A stretch of DNA of 11,596 bases from Holosporales bacterium (lineage in GTDB: Bacteria > Pseudomonadota > Alphaproteobacteria > RUG11792). Below, in pieces: positions 7,101-11,596 of the stretch. The notes under the pieces are model-generated. The model was not told the DNA's origin. It ran no database searches and was given only the letters and a program-made list of their open reading frames with translations. Location: positions 1 through 11,596 of the forward strand of contig JAITTR010000086.1 of the NCBI GenBank assembly GCA_031286725.1, given 5' to 3'. Numbering within the stretch: position 1 is the stretch's first letter; the number at the start of each line of letters is the position of its first letter. Position numbers and translations under genes: made by a program.

Positions 7101-7370
7101 TTATTTACGCAGTTCTAGTCGTTTGATAAGATTCTGATACCTAGAATCGTCAACTTCTTTTAAATAATCCAACAATCTTCTTCTTTTGCTAACCATTATT
7201 AAAAGACCTCTTCTTGTGTGGAAATCTTTTTTATGAAGATTTAAATGATTTGTTAAATTTCTTATACGCTCCGTTAAAACGGCGACTTGAACCTCCGGAG
7301 AGCCAACGTCTCCTTCATGTAACGCGTACTCCTTTATCAAATCAGTCTTTCCTTGAGCAGTTATCGACAT
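7101..7370 (-). CDS. rpsO: 30S ribosomal protein S15
   Basis: S15 is a primary 16S rRNA-binding protein that helps form the central domain of the 30S subunit. The 89-residue length equals that of E. coli. Family segments are visible: MSITAQGKTDLIKEY, GDVGSPEVQVAVLTERI, LTNHLNLHKKDFHTRRGL and SKRRRLLDYLK. The ATG at 7370 is chosen because AAAGGAG (7378-7384) lies 7 bases upstream; a TTG at 7388 in the same frame would overlap this ribosome site. The start lies inside truB, overlapping its last 29 bases, so no separate leader for S15 autoregulation is available unless it lies within truB. The pnp gene, which usually follows rpsO, is replaced by fabD. Confidence 0.97.
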   Translation of the reverse strand: MSITAQGKTDLIKEYALHEGDVGSPEVQVAVLTERIRNLTNHLNLHKKDFHTRRGLLIMVSKRRRLLDYLKEVDDSRYQNLIKRLELRK

Positions 7371-8265
7371 CTTTATTCTCCTTTCCAATTTTAAATATTT
7401 TCTTAGGACAAACGTCTCTATCCGAGACTAAAACTATTCCTAAAAATCCGTCTTCTGAAGACGCCAAACATTCGCCGGGGCTAATATTAAAATCCTGACG
7501 TTTTATACATCTTCCTTGACTAAAACTAAATGCGTCATGACACGAAACTAAAATAACAGGGATGTCGTCCAGTACATTTTCGAGCGGAATCATAACGTCT
7601 TCTATATTATCGCAGTTTTTGTTTAAATCGTCAACGGAAATAGCGTTTTCAATTGCGAACATGCCGTCTAATGTTCTTCTAAGAGAAAAAGCATGCCCCA
7701 CCGTCTTTAAAGCGTCTGCGATGTTTTCGCTAAGAGTTCTTATATAAGTTCCCGGGGAACATTCAACGACAAATTTGAAAGTTCTTTCTCCTGTTTGCGC
7801 TAATAGCCGCAAATCGTAAATGTCTATGGTTCTTTCTTTTATTATTGGAGTTTTTCCGCTTCTCGCAATATCATAGGCTCTTTTTCCGTTTATCTTTAAA
7901 GCGGAAAATGCTGGGGGAATTTGGCTTATTTTCCCTATAAATTTGGGAATAACCGCTTGTATTTCGTCTATTGAGGGGGTAATTGGAGACGTTTCTATAA
8001 TTGTTCCCGTTTTATCTGCAGTATTGGTTTTTTCTCCGAATTTTATTTCGAACTCGTATTTTTTAAAGGAAGTTTTTATATACGGAATAGCTTTAGTTCC
8101 AAAATTAATCGCGATCGCTAATACTCCTGTGGCGAAAGGATCAAGCGTTCCTAAATGTCCGGCTTTTTTAACTCCTTTTAATTTCTTACACAATCTATCT
8201 ATAAATTGAGAAGTCTTGTTTTCGGGTTTATCTACGATAATTATCCCGCCCAGTTCTTTTTCCAC
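7342..8265 (-). CDS. truB: tRNA pseudouridine(55) synthase TruB
   Basis: TruB converts uridine 55 in the T-loop of tRNAs to pseudouridine. The 307-residue protein has the catalytic Asp42 in GHLGTLDPFATGVL, the KKYEFEIKFGEKTNTADKTG segment that follows it, the PPAFSALKINGKRAYDIAR segment that closes on the T-loop, and CSPGTYIRTL. The C-terminal part is shorter and weakly conserved, as is normal. The start is a GTG at 8265 with TGAGGA 6 bases upstream. Its 3' end overlaps rpsO by 29 bases, implying translational coupling. The nusA-infB-rbfA genes that normally precede truB are absent; a gene-free stretch lies upstream, with a likely promoter close by. Confidence 0.96.
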   Translation of the reverse strand: MEKELGGIIIVDKPENKTSQFIDRLCKKLKGVKKAGHLGTLDPFATGVLAIAINFGTKAIPYIKTSFKKYEFEIKFGEKTNTADKTGTIIETSPITPSIDEIQAVIPKFIGKISQIPPAFSALKINGKRAYDIARSGKTPIIKERTIDIYDLRLLAQTGERTFKFVVECSPGTYIRTLSENIADALKTVGHAFSLRRTLDGMFAIENAISVDDLNKNCDNIEDVMIPLENVLDDIPVILVSCHDAFSFSQGRCIKRQDFNISPGECLASSEDGFLGIVLVSDRDVCPKKIFKIGKENKDVDNCSRKD

Positions 8266-8296
8266 TATTTTTCCTCAATGTGTAACTTCTAGATTT

Positions 8297-8302
8297 ATTA
8301 TA
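8297..8302 (-). promoter_or_regulatory. Putative -10 box for truB-rpsO-fabD
   Basis: On the reverse strand this reads TATAAT, preceded by TTTTGA. It lies 31 bases upstream of the truB GTG and would give a leader of about 25 bases. The -35 region is merely AT-rich (TTATTT-like). Confidence 0.4.
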
Positions 8303-8326
8303 TCAAAATAACTCTATGATAAATAA

Positions 8327-8346
8327 CCGCTTCTCCGGAGGGGCGG
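8327..8346. repeat. GC-rich 20-base near-palindrome
   Basis: CCGCTTCTCCGGAGGGGCGG pairs end to end with two G-U wobbles, an island of GC in AT-rich sequence. Read on the reverse strand it is followed by TTATTTAT, so it could be a weak terminator for transcripts heading towards truB, just upstream of the truB promoter. Confidence 0.55.
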
Positions 8347-8616
8347 AAAAAGGTATTTACAGGTTATATCCCATCTGGGAGTCTTGAGAAGGTTCGCTCT
8401 AATACCATTTTGGTATCTTTGGCATATCATATAAATTCTTTTCAACCTTAGAATAAGACTATTTATTAAAATGATTCCAAAGCAAACAGCCTATCGTAAA
8501 TCTTGATTGGAAGAGGAGAACTAACTACCCGTTCAGCTTTCTTATTAAATTAGGTTTAAAAAGAGTCCTTTGGAAATTATTTAAGAGAGTTAACTCAATC
8601 ACGCAGACATTTCTGT

Positions 8617-8643
8617 AACCAAAACTTACAGAGAGTTTTGGTT
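8617..8643. repeat. Perfect inverted repeat with 10-base arms
   Basis: AACCAAAACT (8617-8626) and AGTTTTGGTT (8634-8643) are exact complements around a 7-base loop. No T-tract follows on either strand. Function unknown. Confidence 0.7.
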
Positions 8644-8667
8644 CTGATTGTTACGTTTAGATAATCC

Positions 8668-8679
8668 TGTATGCATACA
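8668..8679. repeat. Perfect 12-base palindrome
   Basis: TGTATGCATACA is its own reverse complement. It could be an operator-like site, but no gene lies close enough to suggest a target. Confidence 0.4.
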
Positions 8680-9204
8680 TAGTATTTCCCAATTGTTTGT
8701 AAATGACTTAAGTAACCTGGATTTTAAATAAGAATGTTAAGTCTTACAAAATGTAGAGTTTTGAAGAAGAGTCAAAACAGCAATAACAAATCTGGCAACT
8801 TTCCTAAGTTCTCCGCTTATATTGATTTTTAATGGTTATTATCCGAAATTGAGGTTAATTAGCCCTGTAGTTGCGGGGATATTTTAAGATGGATTTTTTT
8901 AATAAATAGTTCTGTAATAAAGTAAATAATCATAGAGTTTTTCAAATTTTTATTATGAAGTTCCCCCAGCTTTTTAGTTCGATTAAAGATTAAGAGGCGT
9001 CTCGTAAACGAGGATAACTTGCACAAATTAATCTTGAAGAAACAGTTCTAATGTATTAGAAACATAGCGTGATAAACATTTATATATAGCTTTTGCCTTT
9101 AAATGTTTACATTGCGACCAAATTATCACAAGATAATAATTTCCTTAGAAAAATTTCAAGAATTAAGGAATTTTTAACTTTTAACTGATATCCAAAGCCA
9201 TCCC

Positions 9205-9233
9205 AAACCCCCGCCCTCCCGGGGGTGTTTTAT
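9205..9233 (+). terminator. Rho-independent terminator, forward strand
   Basis: ACCCCCG (9207-9213) pairs with CGGGGGT (9220-9226) around a 6-base loop, followed directly by GTTTTAT. The stem is far more GC-rich than its surroundings. The complementary strand has only TTTGGG after the stem, so the terminator acts forward. No gene ends just upstream; the nearest forward gene begins 446 bases downstream. Confidence 0.75.
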
Positions 9234-9437
9234 CTACCGCTTTCTATGCAAGCATAGCTTTAGCTTATCATATTTCGCTTAATTTTTCGTTAATTCCCAA
9301 AACTTCTATCAAATTTATATGCCAAAATTATGGAAATAGGGTTTTACGCTATCCTACATTAACAAATATCTCAATCCTTTTAATAATATGGTACGGGATA
9401 GTTTTTTTCTTCTATGTAACTTGAGTTGCAAATGGTT

Positions 9438-9544
9438 ACAGCGTTCTTTTCCGGCTTACAACACGCTTCCTCTTTTTTTCGTTACAAAACGAAAAGAGCG
9501 TAACATTCTTTTAAGCGGAAAAGAAAACAGCGTTTATAAACGCT
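9438..9544. repeat. Nested inverted-repeat cluster
   Basis: Several complementary pairs are nested here. TTCTTTTCCGGCTTA (9444-9458) pairs with TAAGCGGAAAAGAA (9512-9525) with one bulged base. Inside, TTTTCGTT (9476-9483) pairs with AACGAAAA (9488-9495). At the edge, AGCGTTTATAAACGCT (9529-9544) is a perfect 16-base palindrome whose right half can instead pair with AGCGTT at 9440-9445. Alternative folds are thus possible. It lies upstream of the predicted pepP promoter. Confidence 0.7.
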
Positions 9545-9622
9545 ATAACTTCAAACGGATTTAATGCTGTTTTTAATAGAAACTAGATACGATTCGCAAA
9601 TTATTCAGGGAAAAAGCTTAGG

Positions 9623-9650
9623 TTATGATAAAATACGAAACGTATATTAT
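9623..9650 (+). promoter_or_regulatory. Putative pepP promoter with small inverted repeat
   Basis: TTATGA (9623-9628) and TATTAT (9645-9650) are spaced by 16 bases and lie 28 bases before the GTG start. ATACG-AAA-CGTAT (9633-9645), an inverted repeat, fills the spacer and could be an operator. The match to consensus is moderate. Confidence 0.35.
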
Positions 9651-9678
9651 ATTTTCTCTTCCTCAATAGGAAAATACT

Positions 9679-11406
9679 GTGGATTACAATTCAAATTTAA
9701 GAAAATTACGAGCTAATTTAAAAGAACTTGAAATAAACTCGATAATTGTATCTATGAGCAGCTCTTTTTCAAATTCGGACGACAATTTTTCAGATATCAG
9801 GTTTATATCGGGATTTTCTGGCTCTAACGGAAGAGCTATCGTATCGGAAGAAAAAGCGATTCTATCGGTTGACGGGAGGTATACGAAACAAGCGAAAGAG
9901 CAAACAGACAATTCAGTATGGAAAATAGAATCATATCCTGAGGTAGACGTCGTAAAAATGATGACGGACGTTTTAAAAAAAGGGAAAACTTTGGCCGTAA
10001 GTTCTTTCTCAGTTACATATAAAACCTATCTTTCCATACTAGAACTATCTAGAAAAATCGGATTTAAGTTATTGGCGCTAAGAGTTCATCCAATTCTCGA
10101 AGAAAAGCCAATAATAAAATCAACCGCCTCTTTAGTATTGATGAACGAAAAATACATGGGAGAAACAATAAAAGACAGAATAAATCGTATAAAGGAAACG
10201 CTAAAGGACAACGAAGCAACCCTATTAGCCGATAAAGTAACAATAGGTTGGACATTTGGAATAAGACGTTCGGAATTGGCAAGCGACAAATCCGTTCTTG
10301 TTAATTGCGTTGCCTTTATTCCTAAAATAGGCGTTCCCGTTTTATTCTGTGATTTGAGTTTAAAAGATAAAACAAGCGATTTTGAAATAAGATCTCTAGA
10401 CGAATTTGAAGAATATATTAAAGCGTCTGCCAAATTAACGGTAAATTTAGACTATAAAAATACCCCAGCTTACTTTGCTTTAATTTTAGAAAACAATAAA
10501 TTCGAAATAAAGCCGTTTGTTCGAGAATATGGATCGTTTGAAGCGGTAAAAAACGAAACGGAGATAGAAAATCAAAAAGTAGGAGCTAACTTAACCTCTC
10601 TCGCTTTTATTGAAACGTTAGCTTTTTTGGAAAATGCTAAGAAGACCTCTGAAGTCGAGGTAGCGAAGTTTTTTGAAAACAAAATAATGGAAAACAAGAA
10701 CGGTATTGGGTTAAGTTTTACCGCTATATCAGCGTTTGAAAAAAATACTTCAATTGTTCACTATAATCCCTTAGCTTGCGGAAATAAAGAAATATTTGGG
10801 AAAGGCTTATTTTTATTTGACGCGGGAGCTCATTTTAATAACGCTACGACGGATATGACAAGGATAATTTATCGCGGGGAAAATCCGCCTGAAGAGTATA
10901 AGCTTATATATTCGATTGTTTTGAAATCTCTTATTATGTTTTCCGCCGCTCGCTTCCCTAACGACTCTTTCGCAGCCTGTATCGATTCAATTGCGAGATA
11001 CCCTGTTTGGAAGGCAGGATACGATTACGCTTTCGGAACTGGCCATGGAGTGGGGTGTTTTGGAAATGTTCACGAACATCCAAGAATTTCCAAATCTTCT
11101 CAAGACAAGATAACAAAAAACATGATTCTTACGGTTGAGCCTGGAATTTATTGCGAAAGCTTCGGCATAAGATTAGAAAATATGCTATTGACTAAATCCT
11201 CGTCTGAAAATCCAAGATTTATTCAATTTGAAACTCTGAATTTCATACCGTTTTGCAGGAAATTAATAAAAAAAGAAACGCTTGATAATACCGAAATAGA
11301 CTGGCTAAATAATTATCATAATCAAGTTTTCGAAAAATTTAAGGATAAATTAAACGCAGATCAAATAACGTTTAACTGGCTAAAAGAAAATACTAAAGAA
11401 ATATAA
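9679..11406 (+). CDS. pepP: Xaa-Pro aminopeptidase (M24B, three-domain)
   Basis: Aminopeptidase P cuts the N-terminal residue from peptides with proline in second place, in the cytoplasm, using a two-metal centre. At 575 residues it matches the longer three-domain type rather than E. coli PepP (441). Two creatinase-like N-terminal domains (about 1-135, with FISGFSGSNGRA at 42-53, and 135-300) precede the catalytic pita-bread domain. All five metal ligands are seen: Asp381 (FDAGAHF), Asp392 (TTDMTR), His456 (GTGHGVG), Glu487 (TVEPGIY) and Glu500 (RLEN). His361 (IVHYNP) and His465 (VHEHP) fit the substrate histidines. A short C-terminal domain (about 515-575) completes it. The start is GTG at 9679, with AGGA 7 bases upstream. 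It stands alone between two non-coding stretches and probably recycles proline peptides. Confidence 0.95.
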   Translation: MDYNSNLRKLRANLKELEINSIIVSMSSSFSNSDDNFSDIRFISGFSGSNGRAIVSEEKAILSVDGRYTKQAKEQTDNSVWKIESYPEVDVVKMMTDVLKKGKTLAVSSFSVTYKTYLSILELSRKIGFKLLALRVHPILEEKPIIKSTASLVLMNEKYMGETIKDRINRIKETLKDNEATLLADKVTIGWTFGIRRSELASDKSVLVNCVAFIPKIGVPVLFCDLSLKDKTSDFEIRSLDEFEEYIKASAKLTVNLDYKNTPAYFALILENNKFEIKPFVREYGSFEAVKNETEIENQKVGANLTSLAFIETLAFLENAKKTSEVEVAKFFENKIMENKNGIGLSFTAISAFEKNTSIVHYNPLACGNKEIFGKGLFLFDAGAHFNNATTDMTRIIYRGENPPEEYKLIYSIVLKSLIMFSAARFPNDSFAACIDSIARYPVWKAGYDYAFGTGHGVGCFGNVHEHPRISKSSQDKITKNMILTVEPGIYCESFGIRLENMLLTKSSSENPRFIQFETLNFIPFCRKLIKKETLDNTEIDWLNNYHNQVFEKFKDKLNADQITFNWLKENTKEI

Positions 11407-11518
11407 GAACTGATTGAAAGAGGGGAGAGGGGAGAAGGGGGCTGATTTTAAAACTATCCCTTATCCGCGACACGAGTAACCGCTAGGAATTCGCGCGACT
11501 ACCCGAGACTTTATTTAA

Positions 11519-11544
11519 ACTCTCCTCTCTCGAGGGAGGAGAGT
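11519..11544. repeat. 26-base near-perfect palindrome
   Basis: The arms ACTCTCCTC (11519-11527) and GAGGAGAGT (11536-11544) are exact complements, and the centre CTCGAG is itself a palindrome, leaving a single T/G mismatch on either side. Confidence 0.8.
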
Positions 11545-11545
11545 C

Positions 11546-11571
11546 GCGGGGGTTCGTAGAACGAGACCCGC
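11546..11571. repeat. GC-rich hairpin next to the large palindrome
   Basis: GCGGG (11546-11550) pairs with CCCGC (11567-11571), and TTCGT (11553-11557) pairs with ACGAG (11561-11565) with one wobble, across a small internal loop. It directly follows the 26-base palindrome, giving two stacked stem-loops. Confidence 0.55.
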
Positions 11572-11596
11572 TTACTTGAAATTTACGGAGGAGACA

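Larger units (their letters stand above)
8266..9678. other. 1.4 kb gene-free region with many short inverted repeats
   Basis: No credible protein gene was found on either strand. Open stretches are under about 50 codons, lack ribosome sites and resemble nothing I know. I also looked for motifs of tRNA, tmRNA, RNase P RNA and SRP RNA and saw none. What it does hold: the truB promoter at one end, the pepP promoter at the other, one clear forward terminator (9205-9233), a nested hairpin cluster (9438-9544), and smaller hairpins such as 8402-8416, 9046-9061 (TTCTAAT/ATTAGAA) and 9073-9109 (TAAACATTTA/TAAATGTTTA). It may be decayed former genes, or hold an unrecognised small RNA. Confidence 0.55.
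11407..11596. other. GC-richer palindromic tail after pepP
   Basis: The last 190 bases contrast with the AT-rich genes. They contain a purine-rich tandem repeat (AGAGGGG twice, then AGAAGGGGG, 11419-11441), two imperfect direct copies CGAGTAACCG (11473) and CGACTACCCG (11496), a large palindrome (11519-11544), and a second hairpin (11546-11571). No T-tract follows the hairpins, so they are poor pepP terminators. The end, GGAGGAGACA (11587-11596), looks like a strong ribosome site for a forward gene starting just beyond the window. The block may be a repeat element. Confidence 0.55.

Noticed and set aside
7371..7388. Longer N-terminus for S15 from a TTG codon
   Set aside because: The TTG overlaps the AAAGGAG ribosome site, and the ATG at 7370 gives the standard 89-residue protein.
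8475..8616. About 47-codon forward open stretch
   Set aside because: It has no start codon or ribosome site, resembles nothing known, and is of a length expected by chance.
8266..9678. tRNA, tmRNA, RNase P RNA or SRP RNA in the gene-free region
   Set aside because: I looked for T-arm GGTTCGA-type sequence and the conserved cores of these RNAs and saw none. A covariance search was not possible.
9684..10433. Reverse open frames opposite pepP
   Set aside because: They are shadows of a complete M24B gene with all metal ligands.
1..11596. CRISPR array, insertion sequence or phage genes
   Set aside because: There are no regularly spaced direct repeats, no transposase or integrase, and no phage-like gene.

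Overview
The window looks like part of a small, AT-rich, low-coding-density bacterial genome. It most resembles a host-associated alphaproteobacterium (Rickettsiales/Holosporales-like). This rests on the AT-rich codons, an FtsQ with an RRWDI segment, an RF1 with a PET anticodon tripeptide, and familiar housekeeping genes found outside their usual operons. The lineage is inferred, not proven. Ten protein genes are supported. No tRNA, rRNA, CRISPR array or intact insertion sequence was recognised.

Layout. A forward operon occupies 82-2588: the cysteine desulfurase iscS, a single-frame IscU-IscA fusion protein, and ruvA, separated by 2 and 0 bases. It converges on a reverse pair, prfA then ftsQ (4502-2638). 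After a 283-base spacer comes the single reverse gene ilvE (5652-4786). A 464-base non-coding spacer with strong palindromes (5653-6116) follows. Next is the reverse cluster truB-rpsO-fabD (8265-6117), in which truB and rpsO overlap by 29 bases. A 1.4 kb stretch without genes (8266-9678) holds many short inverted repeats and one clear forward-facing terminator (9205-9233) with no recognisable transcript in front of it. A forward M24B aminopeptidase P gene (9679-11406) follows. The last 190 bases are GC-richer and palindromic, and end in a strong Shine-Dalgarno-like sequence that probably belongs to a gene beyond the window.

Functions. The first operon makes the sulfur donor and the scaffold/carrier for Fe-S cluster assembly. 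prfA, truB and rpsO serve translation. fabD starts fatty-acid synthesis, ftsQ is a divisome protein, ruvA acts in Holliday-junction processing, ilvE is an amino-acid transaminase, and pepP is a proline-specific peptidase. Several genes lack their usual partners here: ruvA without ruvB/ruvC, ftsQ without ftsA/ftsZ, truB-rpsO without infB, rbfA or pnp, and iscS-iscU without iscR, hscBA or fdx.

The most notable biology is the Fe-S module. IscU and IscA are fused in one 234-residue chain. The IscU half keeps its three cluster cysteines, but the chaperone-recognition LPPVK motif reads LSDIK. The partner IscS keeps its catalytic residues but has lost the conserved glycine-rich loop and most of the arginine patch that binds frataxin and ferredoxin in E. 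coli. Together these suggest a divergent, streamlined ISC pathway, which is the best candidate here for something undescribed.
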